This document shows, in pieces, positions 1 through 7,369 of a stretch of DNA of 51,379 bases. Position 1 is the stretch's first letter, and every line of letters starts with the position of its first letter. A program made the position numbers and the translations under genes. The DNA is taken from the NCBI GenBank assembly GCA_937138415.1, contig CAKZPA010000007.1:1-51379 (forward strand), in the 5' to 3' direction. This DNA is from an uncultured Nitrospiraceae bacterium (GTDB lineage Bacteria > Nitrospirota > Thermodesulfovibrionia > Thermodesulfovibrionales > SM23-35). The notes under the pieces were generated by a model that did not search any database, was not told where the DNA came from, and worked only from the letters and a program-made list of their open reading frames with translations.

Positions 1-226
1 GTTGCAGGTGACATCGGCGCAGAAGAGGTTATCCGGGCAGACGGTTGAAGAGATGTCGGTGGTGTCACAACGGTTGTGCTGCTCGTTGCAGGTGACATCG
101 GCGCAGAAGAGGTTATCCGGGCAGACGGTTGAAGAGATGTCGGTGGTGTCACAACGGTTGTACTGCTCGTTGCAGGTGACATCGGCGCAGAAGAGGTTAT
201 CCGGGCAGACGGTTGAAGAGATGTCG
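1..226. repeat. 84-bp tandem repeats coding 28-residue Cys-rich units
   Basis: Units begin at 1, 85 and 169. Units one and two differ by a single visible base (His versus Tyr codon on the minus strand). The third matches for about 58 bases and then diverges. The period is a multiple of three, so the array keeps the reading frame of the secreted protein. Near-identity at the DNA level points to recent expansion or gene conversion. The array continues past the left edge, so its copy number is unknown. Confidence 0.9.
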
Positions 227-972
227 CGGGAATCGCAATCGTCGATTTCCTCGTTGCAGAACTCTTCACTGCAATAGTAGATGTCCGGGCAGACGACATC
301 TGTTCCGGCTTTGCACTGGCCCGATTGCTGGTCGCACGTCTCAGTCCCGTTACAGTAATTGCCATCGTCGCACACCGGGCACAAGAATATCGACCCGGAC
401 TGCTGGGAGCCGGATTTAAGACCATTGTCACACACTGCATCGTTTCCTTCAATAGTGAAACCAGCGTATTGTTCAACAATCCCTGGAGTGCTGTCATTGC
501 TGCGACTAGCGACCTCGACGTCAAATCGTATCCAGCAGTAATTTGCTGTGTTTGCGTCGATTTGAATCGCGGGCGTGGGTGTAAAAACAACGTCATTGGG
601 AGTATAAGGATCTGCCAGATCAGAGGCGTTGGAAACCCAGGATACGCCGGAACAGTTCGTGGTTATCGTGCCATCTCCTTTGTACTTGATGACATTTCCG
701 TCATCAGTGCACGGGACGCCGGCCGATGCGCAATCCAGTTCAAAGCGGACACGGTTAATGGACATTTTGGTGCCGCCGGTAATCGAGCCGGTGCCCAATG
801 ACAGCTCAACCCTGTAAATGTCCCCCGGCAGTGCGTAACTCGGCCCTGATACGTAGTTGATCTGCAGATTTCCGTTACACGTGTTAGCCTGTGCCTGCAC
901 CGACGGCGCAAATGCCAGCGGGATGGCAAGCATCACAAGCACTGCAACCATACATCGCGCTAAACTTCTCAT
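1..972 (-). CDS. Secreted cysteine-rich repeat protein, partial (C-terminus beyond window)
   Basis: An open frame of 324 codons runs leftward from ATG at 972 to base 1 without a stop, so the gene is truncated by the window edge. The start has a strong ribosome site (AAAGGAGTG) just upstream. Residues 1-29 form a Sec signal peptide (basic start, hydrophobic core, cleavage near VQAQA). Residues about 30-200 are a beta-rich, Asn/Thr-rich domain with paired cysteines. After that comes a cysteine-rich section of the type CDDGNYCNGTETC, then 28-residue repeats with the pattern CNEQ-x-NRCDTTDISSTVCPD. Similar Cys-rich repeats occur in secreted proteins of deltaproteobacteria and planctomycetes, where their function is generally unknown. 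It probably acts outside the cytoplasm with disulfide-bonded repeats. No enzyme motif is visible. Confidence 0.8.
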   Translation of the reverse strand, partial: MRSLARCMVAVLVMLAIPLAFAPSVQAQANTCNGNLQINYVSGPSYALPGDIYRVELSLGTGSITGGTKMSINRVRFELDCASAGVPCTDDGNVIKYKGDGTITTNCSGVSWVSNASDLADPYTPNDVVFTPTPAIQIDANTANYCWIRFDVEVASRSNDSTPGIVEQYAGFTIEGNDAVCDNGLKSGSQQSGSIFLCPVCDDGNYCNGTETCDQQSGQCKAGTDVVCPDIYYCSEEFCNEEIDDCDSRDISSTVCPDNLFCADVTCNEQYNRCDTTDISSTVCPDNLFCADVTCNEQHNRCDTTDISSTVCPDNLFCADVTCN

Positions 973-1742
973 CTTTCACTCCTTTCTCTTTCTCCATGGT
1001 TACTGCTTCTTTTCACTTCTTCATTTCCCCTGAGCCTCTTCCATCATCCCTGTTCGACGCTCATCACCTCCTCCGGTTTCCTCGACCCATGGGGTGGGGA
1101 CGGCTTTTCGTCACGCACTTCCCAAGGGTTATGACTATGAGATGCCTTTGCTTTTGGGCGCGGGACAGATACTTTCCGCGGCCTCTTCCCTCCCTCTGAT
1201 GAAGGAAATTTTTTTGCAATTTCCTTTACAATTTAAAATACCATATACAAAATTTTTGTCAATAAATATCTTGCTTTTTTTTTTAGGAATGTTGCTATTG
1301 CTGAAAATTTTTTCGCCTTTCGTTGTCAAGGATCGTGCAGTGCGATACTATTCATCCATCGGATATGCCCGAAACGCTGTCAGTGAAAAAAAAGAAATAT
1401 CGTGCGAAGATACCCGCCCTTTTATAGGGAGCGTTCGGACAAACTGTTTCAGCATCCGTGTCTGAGCTCAGCATTTTTAGAGGAGCGTGCTGCGTGCGCC
1501 CGTGTTACCGCCCTTCACATTCTTTTTACTACGCGGAGGGTCACGGATCAGTCACGGATTGCAGGAAAAAGTGGAAAGGTGACCCTTCGACCGGTTCAGG
1601 GCGACAACGAAAAACGTGGGGGGAGTCGGGAGCCGAGGGGACGGCAGTGAAGAGATGAAAGAGGAAAAAATGCAAGGGTTCGAGGGACCGCGGCGGGCTA
1701 GTCTACAATTTCATATTCATAGAGGTTGTGCGTTTGGCCTCT
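973..1742. other. Intergenic region: long leader plus unassigned sequence
   Basis: Between the Cys-rich gene and the HEPN remnant no open frame shows recognisable protein similarity or a convincing start. Bases 973-1228 would be the untranslated leader of the Cys-rich gene. Bases 1263-1742 hold no feature I can name. Confidence 0.5.
1235..1262 (-). promoter_or_regulatory. Sigma-70-like promoter of the Cys-rich protein gene
   Basis: On the minus strand a perfect TTGACA (1257-1262) lies 16 bp from TATTTT (1235-1240) in a clearly AT-rich patch. Transcription would start near 1228, leaving an unusually long leader of about 255 nt before the ATG at 972. The leader holds a GC-rich imperfect hairpin (about 1155-1182). 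Confidence 0.55.
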
Positions 1743-2107
1743 TTATCGACCTTGCGTGATTCGAACGATAAGTTCTTTAGCAGACTGTATTTTAGTTTTA
1801 ATCTCGTCTTCTGTCAGAGGTGAAGATGCTAAAACAGGGTATCGTTCTTCAATATAATATTCCGTGACTTCCTGGCACAGTGTCCTGAATGCCTCGAGTT
1901 CTTGCTTATATTCAACCGCGTAATCCAATAAATCCTCGAGATCATGGGTCCTTTGAAGTTTCCATCCTTTGCTGATAAGGTAGCCTTTCAAATATTTCTC
2001 TATTGCCTGCTGAAGATGGAAGGCGGCGCTTCCGGGTCATGGCTATTAAGGAGGATCTCTGCCCGCCTCATGTCGAGGTCGCCCTTTTGGAACCAATGTT
2101 GAGGCAT
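1743..2107 (-). pseudogene. HEPN-domain protein of an MNT-HEPN pair, frameshifted
   Basis: Reading from ATG at 2107, preceded by TAAGGAG that overlaps the end of the upstream gene, the frame gives a typical HEPN start (QHWFQKGDLDMRRAEILL) but stops after about 35 codons. The next frame continues the family pattern with AAFHLQQAIEKYLKGYLI and runs to 1743, including the HEPN-type RTHDL motif. Losing one base near 2028-2030 explains the break. HEPN proteins of this type are RNases or their relatives, paired with minimal nucleotidyltransferases as toxin-antitoxin modules. The upstream MNT gene is intact, so loss of the toxin with retention of the antitoxin is the likely state. A sequencing or assembly error is the alternative. 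The in-frame 82-residue C-terminal part alone would lack the first helices. Confidence 0.75.
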
Positions 2108-2117
2108 GGGGGACTCC

Positions 2118-2456
2118 TTATTTTTCATAGAGCACCAGGCCCTTATCCGTGATCTCTTTCAGAAAATCATCTCCAATCATCAGCAGGTGCGATAGCTCTT
2201 CGGGTGTCAGTACTATGGAAGAGAATGGTATTTTATTCCTTATATCCGAGATCATTTTTCTGACTGCGACCCTCCTGTCGATCGGCCTCTCACTGGTATC
2301 CTTTATGATCAATAGGTCAATATCACTTTCTGTATCCGGATTTCCATAAGCATGGGAGCCGAAGAGGATAATCTTCTCGGGTTGATATTGCTCTCTTAGC
2401 CTGTCAACCAACTTGGAAATTACTGCCTTAATATCCTGTTCCTCCGTCTGCTTCAT
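2118..2456 (-). CDS. MNT-type nucleotidyltransferase (antitoxin of MNT-HEPN pair)
   Basis: This 112-residue protein has the minimal nucleotidyltransferase signature: ILFGSHAYG followed by SDIDLLII (about residues 30-52). The two Asp residues of the DxD metal site are present. Such stand-alone MNT domains pair with HEPN toxins, and some neutralise the partner by adding AMP to it (family knowledge). The stop codon lies 10 bases before the HEPN start, so the two would be translated together. Length is normal for the family and the start is an ATG. With a broken partner it may be an orphan antitoxin. Confidence 0.88.
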   Translation of the reverse strand: MKQTEEQDIKAVISKLVDRLREQYQPEKIILFGSHAYGNPDTESDIDLLIIKDTSERPIDRRVAVRKMISDIRNKIPFSSIVLTPEELSHLLMIGDDFLKEITDKGLVLYEK

Positions 2457-2670
2457 GGTTCCTATTCTATCAGAATGATAACCGCGAAAGAAGATTGCTC
2501 AGAATAAAGAAGGAACAGAGGCAGAATGCGGCTCGAGAAGAAAGCAGTAAAAGATGCAAGTGAAGAGATGAAAGCGCAAAGAGGCCAGGGGAAAGGCGGA
2601 AGTCAGAAGTCAATAGGCCGATGAGTCAGGAGCTGAGGAGATAGAAGCGATCGGATCGGCTGAAGCGATC

Positions 2671-2888
2671 GATGACAACCCATAAAGGTCATTGCGAGGA
2701 GGTCGGTACGACCGACGTGGCAATCTCGCCGTTCGCGGTTTCTTGTCTATGTCATTGTTCGTCTCGGCGAATCCGCGAGGGCGGACGAGGAGTCCCGCAA
2801 AAAGCGGGACGACGCGGCACTCTCGTTGTTGGCATAGAAACCGAAACAGCGAGATCGCGGCGTCCCGCTTTGCAGGACTCGCGATGAC
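2671..2888. repeat. Dispersed inverted-repeat element, copy A
   Basis: The element begins with GATGACAACCCATAAAG, then GTCATTGCGA, and ends with TCGCGATGAC, an inverted match to the start. The 5' part (to about 2733) is nearly identical to copy B at 4195, including the GGTCGGTAC motif and GGCAATCTCGCCG. The centre is longer here than in copy B. No transposase is encoded, so it looks like a non-autonomous palindromic repeat. It fills most of the gene-free stretch 2457-3013; I see no supported gene in the rest of it. Confidence 0.75.
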
Positions 2889-3013
2889 AAACTTCGAGCA
2901 TTCGATGGGTCGAGGGGAAACAGCCGGAAGGGGGCAGTGAAGAGATAAGTATACTGCGACCTCTGGAATTCTCGCACCCTGCAAGGGGGTCCGCAGGGAA
3001 TGTTTCTGTGTGT

Positions 3014-3676
3014 TCAAGGGTGTGCCGTTTTCTTGACGCATATGTCCATGTCGAAGGTGAACTGTTTAACGTGATTACGAAAGAACGTCTTGATCATTTG
3101 CCAGTCGCTTTCGTTTCCCCGGGTGTATTCAGGATCCGGGTCGGCTTCCACGTCCGCAAAGTAGACGAGTGACTTGCCGATTTGAACGGGATTGATTCGT
3201 TCCCTGCCAAAACGCTTCACCATGTGTTCCGCGATTTTATGGAAAGGCACATTCTGTAAAACGAAAAAAAGATCTATGAAGTCTCGCTTCGTTCCTCTCT
3301 GATTGATAGCGATGATCTTCATCGCGGCGATATCGAGAAGTCCCGCTATCGGTATTTTGTGAAAAAGCGTCGGCTTATCCAGAAACGGGTATTCATAGAA
3401 GAGAAGGGATGTTTTAACGCCGTCGGCTTCCATGATGAGCGAGCCCTTTGCCTCGGAAAGCACGCGGAAGGAAAAACGGGTCTTCCTCATTGCCGAAATA
3501 ACTTTTTCGCTGTCGAACTCCGCATCGGTAAAGAAATCAAGGTCGAGCGAAATTCTGTGACCAAGGCGAAGGGCAAGAGCCGTTTCACCAGCCAGCACTG
3601 CACGGTACTTCGCGACGATTCCGGAAAGGTCTCGCAGAACCTTCCAGCCTTCATTCGGGAGGCACGCTTTATGCAC
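3014..3676 (-). CDS. AbiEii/AbiGii-type nucleotidyltransferase (toxin-like)
   Basis: A 220-residue protein with the AbiEii signature near its start: LAGETALALRLGHR then SLDLDFFT (about residues 27-52), where the usual first glycine pair is GE instead of GG. It continues with the family's conserved KRDFIDLFFVL segment. Members transfer nucleotides, for example to tRNA, and act as toxins in type IV toxin-antitoxin or abortive-infection systems (family knowledge). The start is a GTG at 3676 that overlaps the end of the upstream gene by 8 bases, so translation is probably coupled. The C-terminal 30 residues do not match anything I recognise. Phage defence or element stabilisation is an inference. 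Confidence 0.85.
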   Translation of the reverse strand: MHKACLPNEGWKVLRDLSGIVAKYRAVLAGETALALRLGHRISLDLDFFTDAEFDSEKVISAMRKTRFSFRVLSEAKGSLIMEADGVKTSLLFYEYPFLDKPTLFHKIPIAGLLDIAAMKIIAINQRGTKRDFIDLFFVLQNVPFHKIAEHMVKRFGRERINPVQIGKSLVYFADVEADPDPEYTRGNESDWQMIKTFFRNHVKQFTFDMDICVKKTAHP

Positions 3677-4052
3677 GTTCCGTCCCGAACCAGATCGTCC
3701 AAAAATTTCTGGATTTCTCCGTGAGCTGTCTGCTCATATGGAGCACATCGATGATTTTCTTGGTGGGATAGACTCTCTGCAACCACTCGATCGCGTCCAC
3801 GTCGCCCAATTCAAGAATCCTCTCTATGATGTATCGGGCGTTCCGCCCGATGTGGATCTTGTCGATGCGGGCGTCCCAGAACAGCGGCCGTAGCCTGGGA
3901 GGAATTGAGGAGGTTTCGCTCTTTTCACGCAGTTTCGATAACGCAGTGGGAGAGCCGACCGGCCCGATATACTTGTGAAGAACACGCTCGCCTTCCCTGA
4001 GAGAAAAGTAAACGTATTCCCTACCCCTTATTTTCTTTACGATCACGCTCAT
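3669..4052 (-). CDS. DUF6922-like protein, putative antitoxin partner
   Basis: This 127-residue protein begins with a short beta-rich section (REYVYFSLREGERVLHKYIG) typical of small proteins next to AbiEii toxins. It then has PLFWD and YPTKKIIDVL / SRQLTEKS motifs that I associate with DUF6922 proteins. These are found directly upstream of AbiEii-type nucleotidyltransferases, as here, with an 8-base overlap. A role as antitoxin or autoregulator is inferred from that arrangement and is not shown by a motif. The start is ATG at 4052. Confidence 0.65.
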   Translation of the reverse strand: MSVIVKKIRGREYVYFSLREGERVLHKYIGPVGSPTALSKLREKSETSSIPPRLRPLFWDARIDKIHIGRNARYIIERILELGDVDAIEWLQRVYPTKKIIDVLHMSRQLTEKSRNFWTIWFGTERA

Positions 4053-4194
4053 GGCCTATGTTATCACACAACGTTTACTACATTCGAGCGCCCGCGCGAA
4101 TCGTTTCCATAGTCAAAAGTCAGGAGCCAGGAGGCGGGGGCTGGTGAGTCAGGAGCCGATGGAACCAAGGCGATGGGATACGCATGGTGGGGAC

Positions 4195-4324
4195 GATGAC
4201 AACCCATAAAGGTCATTGCGAAGAGGTCGGTACAACCGACGCGGCAATCTCGCCGTTGGCTTCGCAGTATAAAAAGCTCACAGCGAGATCGCCGCGGCCC
4301 GCTTTGAGCGGGACTCGCAATGAC
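4195..4324. repeat. Dispersed inverted-repeat element, copy B
   Basis: This copy has the same head as copy A (GATGACAACCCATAAAG, GTCATTGCGA) and ends with TCGCAATGAC at 4315-4324, a perfect inverted match to the head. The body contains GGCAATCTCGCCG and, on the far side, GAGATCGCCGCGGCCCGC. Its compact form suggests a hairpin-forming non-autonomous element. A related diverged copy lies at 34833. Confidence 0.75.
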
Positions 4325-4334
4325 TTGTATATAG

Positions 4335-4399
4335 TGTCATCCGCCGTGGCGACCTCGCTCTCCGACGGCGAGATTCTTTGGCTTATGCCTCAGATGACA
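4335..4399. repeat. Second inverted-repeat element next to copy B
   Basis: It starts TGTCATCCG and ends with GATGACA, with the internal segments GGCGAGATTCTTTGGC and CCTCAGATGACA. It resembles the widespread TCATCCTGAG/CTCAGGATGA class of bacterial palindromic repeats, with a different core from copies A and B. It sits 10 bases after copy B, so repeats cluster in the gene-free stretch 4053-4571. Confidence 0.55.
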
Positions 4400-4445
4400 A
4401 TGCGACAGAGCGCTCGCGTCGGGGTAGAGACAGGTTGCGGGCAAA

Positions 4446-4515
4446 GAGTCTCCGCGAGTCTCAACGAGCCTCCATGAGTCTCGACAAGTCTCTATCAGTC
4501 TCCACGCGTCTTCAC
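4446..4515. repeat. 10-bp tandem repeat, seven units (consensus GAGTCTCNAC)
   Basis: Seven consecutive 10-base units follow the consensus GAGTCTCNAC or GAGTCTCNAT, with decay toward the right end. The period is close to one helical turn, so each unit faces the same side of the DNA. It lies in non-coding DNA 3' of the receiver-domain gene that ends at 4572. No function is evident; it may be a binding array or slippage product. Confidence 0.7.
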
Positions 4516-4571
4516 AATCTCAGTATCTATGAGGAAAGAGCGGCTGCAATCCTGAATGCGGGGAAAAACCA

Positions 4572-4985
4572 TTATGAAGTAGGCCGGAGAAACGGCGCGC
4601 GCCTCTCGCGGCACGTTTTCTTGAGGGAAAGCAATCCTTCGACCGTGCTCTGGAGTTCGGCGACGTTCACGGGCTTCCGGAAAAAGTCGCGGGCACCCGC
4701 GCGGAACGCGCGGAGGACGACGCCTTCCAGATTCACATCGGTGATGAAGATGTTGGGAATCGCGGGACAGGTCGTCTTGTTTTCCTTCAGGATCTTCAAC
4801 CCCTCGTTGATATTGACGTTGCAATCGAGCAGAATCAAGTCCGCTCGGCACTCCTTGACGACCTCGCGGGCCTTGCTGAACGGGTAAACCTTGACGTTTT
4901 CTCCGGCAAAAGAGAGCGTTCTGAACGACTTCTTGTGCTTGAGGTCTGTGAGGACGAGCACTTTCCCCCTCGTTTTTTTTCTCAT
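4572..4985 (-). CDS. Single-domain response regulator (REC only)
   Basis: A receiver domain of about 115 residues. The phospho-acceptor is the Asp in LILLDCNVN, and the conserved Lys lies in FFRKPVN. There is no output domain: the protein ends with a short basic tail. Its C-terminal half (AFRAGARDFFRKPV, TVEGLLSLKK) closely matches the receiver of the neighbouring AraC-type regulator, so the two arose by duplication. Such stand-alone receivers usually act in phosphorelays or by protein contact. I use the ATG at 4985; a GTG three codons upstream is also possible, and neither has a strong ribosome site. No histidine kinase is adjacent. Confidence 0.8.
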   Translation of the reverse strand: MRKKTRGKVLVLTDLKHKKSFRTLSFAGENVKVYPFSKAREVVKECRADLILLDCNVNINEGLKILKENKTTCPAIPNIFITDVNLEGVVLRAFRAGARDFFRKPVNVAELQSTVEGLLSLKKTCRERRAPFLRPTS

Positions 4986-5114
4986 TGTGGGCACCGATCA
5001 CGCAGAGCAGGGGAGAGCGATTCTGTCGTCAACAGAGAGAATCTGCCGCCATTGCCGCTCTCGCGAGGCGTGTGTCTTCTTTTCATACCCCTCGTCGCCC
5101 TTGGAAGTACCGTA

Positions 5115-6017
5115 TCACGTTTGTTTTTCTTTGTCTATGACTTTCGTGCTTTTTTTAATGCGTTTTTTGCTTTTCGGTCGGTTTTTTCTCGTCGCTCGTC
5201 GGGCGCCTTCCCTGCCGCCTTTTTCGAGGAGACGTTCCCTCGTTTTCCTCGCTCGCTCTATCCTCGCCTTTTTGCACGAGAGTTTGTACTTTATCGGCGT
5301 CGTGCCGGTGAAATGCTTGAACTGCACGCAGAAACTGCTCATGTCATTGAAACCGACCGAAGAAGCGACGACGGAGATGGGGACATCTTCTTTTCGTATG
5401 AGATCTTTCGCTTTCGCGATTCTCCTCGAAGTGAGGTATTTCATGGGGCTCATGCCGATATGCCTGTTGAAAAAGCGGCAGAAGTGATACTTGCTCATGT
5501 CCGCCTGCTTCGCGAGCTCATCGAGCGACAGGCGGGAGGAAAGGTGTTCCTCGATATGCCGCATGACGCGGATAATGCTGACCGGGTAGCTCGATGTCAG
5601 AATGGTAAACGAATCGTCCTTGCTGGGCTGGGGGGATCTGAAAGGGTTTCTCCGCTCTACGGAAGATTTTCTGACGGCGAGAATGCCTTCGACAGTCTCC
5701 CGCAGTTCGTCGAGGGTCACGGGCGTCTTGAAAAAATCACGGGCGCCGGCGCGGAACGACTTTAAAACAATGTCCTCCGAACCGCGCTCCGACAGAACAA
5801 TGACCGGGACGCGGGGGAAGCGGCTCTTGATTTCTTTGAGGATCGCGAGGCCTTTTTCGACGTCCGACCCGCAATCGAGAAGGACAATATCTGCTTTGTG
5901 CTTCTCGATGGAGTCGAACGCTTCCGACGGCACGCACTCCGCGAGTTTTTTGTCAGGTATGGAGAGAGACCGATAGAGGCGGTGGAAACCGCTCTCTGCG
6001 ACGACTAAGATCGACAC
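5115..6017 (-). CDS. Response regulator with AraC-type DNA-binding domain
   Basis: A 300-residue protein. The receiver domain spans about residues 1-115 (Asp in IVLLDCGSD, Lys in FFKTPVT). An AraC/XylS double helix-turn-helix follows at about 145-245 (LDELAKQADMSKYHFCRFF and VASSVGFNDMSSFCVQFKH). It ends with a very basic tail of about 45 residues rich in Lys and Arg. The start is GTG at 6017 behind GAGGAGA. It is a transcription regulator that should bind DNA when phosphorylated. The basic tail is unusual and may add non-specific DNA binding. The 129-base gap separates it from its receiver-only paralogue, with which it may share a kinase encoded elsewhere. Confidence 0.88.
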   Translation of the reverse strand: MSILVVAESGFHRLYRSLSIPDKKLAECVPSEAFDSIEKHKADIVLLDCGSDVEKGLAILKEIKSRFPRVPVIVLSERGSEDIVLKSFRAGARDFFKTPVTLDELRETVEGILAVRKSSVERRNPFRSPQPSKDDSFTILTSSYPVSIIRVMRHIEEHLSSRLSLDELAKQADMSKYHFCRFFNRHIGMSPMKYLTSRRIAKAKDLIRKEDVPISVVASSVGFNDMSSFCVQFKHFTGTTPIKYKLSCKKARIERARKTRERLLEKGGREGARRATRKNRPKSKKRIKKSTKVIDKEKQT

Positions 6018-6057
6018 GGGAAATCTCCTCTCTTGTCGTTCACGCCGATGCCATCAT

Positions 6058-6084
6058 GTTATACGAAAAAAGCGCTCTTCGCAA
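6058..6084 (-). promoter_or_regulatory. Possible promoter of the AraC-type response regulator
   Basis: On the minus strand TATAAC (6058-6063) is preceded, at a short 15-bp spacing, by TTGCGA (6079-6084). Transcription would begin near 6050, about 33 bases before the GTG start. The spacer is shorter than ideal. Confidence 0.35.
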
Positions 6085-6109
6085 GGGCACGGTCGTTCCC
6101 CCGACGGTC

Positions 6110-7369
6110 CTAGGGTTCGGCCCGTGCCATGAAGAAGGAATCCACTTCGTCGAACGGCATTTCGCCGTGGCTTCCGTCTGCGAGGCGTTTCCACTGCACC
6201 TTCCCCGAACGCATTTCATCCTCCCCCACTATCAGGACATACCGCGCCGATAGCCTGTCCGCTCTCCTCAGTTGGCTCTTCAGAGAGTGCCCGGCATATC
6301 CGAGTTCGGTCCAGATGCCGCGGCCCCTGAGCCTGACGGCGATAGCGAGGCCTTCCTTCGAGGCGTATTCGCCGACGGTCGCGATGAAGACCACCGGCGA
6401 AGGGATGATGGTCGTACCGGATTCTCGCAAGAGCGCAACGATTCTTTCGATGCCCATCGCGAACCCGATCGCCGGGGTCGGTGGACCGCCGAAGTCTTCG
6501 ACGAGCCTGTCGTACCGTCCGCCGGCGGCAACCGCGTTCTGCGCGCCAAGGTGCTTTGTGGTGACCTCGAAGGTCGTGCGCGTGTAGTAGTCGAGCCCTC
6601 TGACCATCTCGGGATTGAGCGTAAAAGGGATAGCGAGGAGTTGCAGGTAAGACTGGAATGTCCCGAAGTGTTCCGCGCACGCGGAGCAGAGAAAGCGGGT
6701 GACCCGGGGCGCGCCGTCACGAAGCGTTCTGCACGCCTCCACTTTGCAGTCGAGGATTCGGAGAGGGTTCTGGTCGTATCTCCTCCTGCAATCGGGGCAG
6801 AATCGGTCGAGTTTTTCCGAAAAGAAATCCCGGAGGGCCTTTCTGAAGTTCGGCCTGCACCCTTCGCACCCGATGGAGTTGATTTCGAAGTTCAGTTCTT
6901 CCAGGCCGAGGCGTTCGAAGAAGACTCTCAGCATCGCGAGAAGTTCCGCGTCGATTCTCGGCTCGTCGATCCCGAACGCCTCGGCGCCGATCTGGTGAAA
7001 CTGTCTGAAACGTCCCGCCTGTGGCCGCTCATACCTGAACATGGGCCCGACGTAGAAGAATTTTTGGGGCGCGGGGAGATGGTAGAGGTGATGCTCGACG
7101 TAGCTCCTCACGACGGGCGCCGTCCCTTCCGGTCGCAGCGTGATGGACCTTCCGGCCCGGTCCGTGAAGGTATACATCTCTTTCTCGACGATGTCCGTCG
7201 TCTCGCCGATGCTCCTCACGAACACGTCCGTCGACTCGATGATCGGCGCCCGGAATTCCTGGAATCCGTAAGCGGAAAAAACCTCGCGGGCGGCAGCCTC
7301 GACGTCCTGCCAGAGGTAAACGTCGGGCGGGAAAATGTCGTGGACACCCTTCAGGGCACTGTACTTCAT
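6110..7369 (-). CDS. hisS: Histidyl-tRNA synthetase
   Basis: This 419-residue class II aminoacyl-tRNA synthetase charges tRNA-His in the cytoplasm. Class II motif 2 is visible as GPMFRYERPQAGRFRQFHQ (about residues 108-126). The histidine-binding motif appears as VRGLDYYTRTTFEV (about 258-271), and motif 3 as GFAMGIERIVALL. The C-terminal anticodon-binding domain follows. Its length matches bacterial HisS (about 420). The ATG at 7369 overlaps the end of divIVA by four bases, so it is probably the last gene of the leftward yggS-proC-yggT-divIVA-hisS set. That position for hisS is uncommon. Confidence 0.97.
   Translation of the reverse strand: MKYSALKGVHDIFPPDVYLWQDVEAAAREVFSAYGFQEFRAPIIESTDVFVRSIGETTDIVEKEMYTFTDRAGRSITLRPEGTAPVVRSYVEHHLYHLPAPQKFFYVGPMFRYERPQAGRFRQFHQIGAEAFGIDEPRIDAELLAMLRVFFERLGLEELNFEINSIGCEGCRPNFRKALRDFFSEKLDRFCPDCRRRYDQNPLRILDCKVEACRTLRDGAPRVTRFLCSACAEHFGTFQSYLQLLAIPFTLNPEMVRGLDYYTRTTFEVTTKHLGAQNAVAAGGRYDRLVEDFGGPPTPAIGFAMGIERIVALLRESGTTIIPSPVVFIATVGEYASKEGLAIAVRLRGRGIWTELGYAGHSLKSQLRRADRLSARYVLIVGEDEMRSGKVQWKRLADGSHGEMPFDEVDSFFMARAEP

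Noticed and set aside
1-226. CRISPR array
   Set aside because: Units are 84 bp, contiguous without spacers, and keep a protein reading frame.
2-277. Plus-strand repeat protein at the left edge
   Set aside because: The opposite strand encodes a signal peptide, paired cysteines and a good ribosome site in one long frame; the plus-strand frame is its shadow.
973-1228. Possible c-di-GMP (GEMM) riboswitch in the leader of the Cys-rich gene
   Set aside because: Pieces such as GACGAAAAGCC recall the motif, but the conserved core and paired stems could not be assembled convincingly by eye.
1991-2107. Second selenoprotein or stop-codon readthrough in the HEPN gene
   Set aside because: The interruption is a TAG after a clear change of frame, so a one-base loss explains it better.
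2610-3041. 143-codon minus-strand frame
   Set aside because: It reads through dispersed repeat copy A and has no ribosome site or family pattern.
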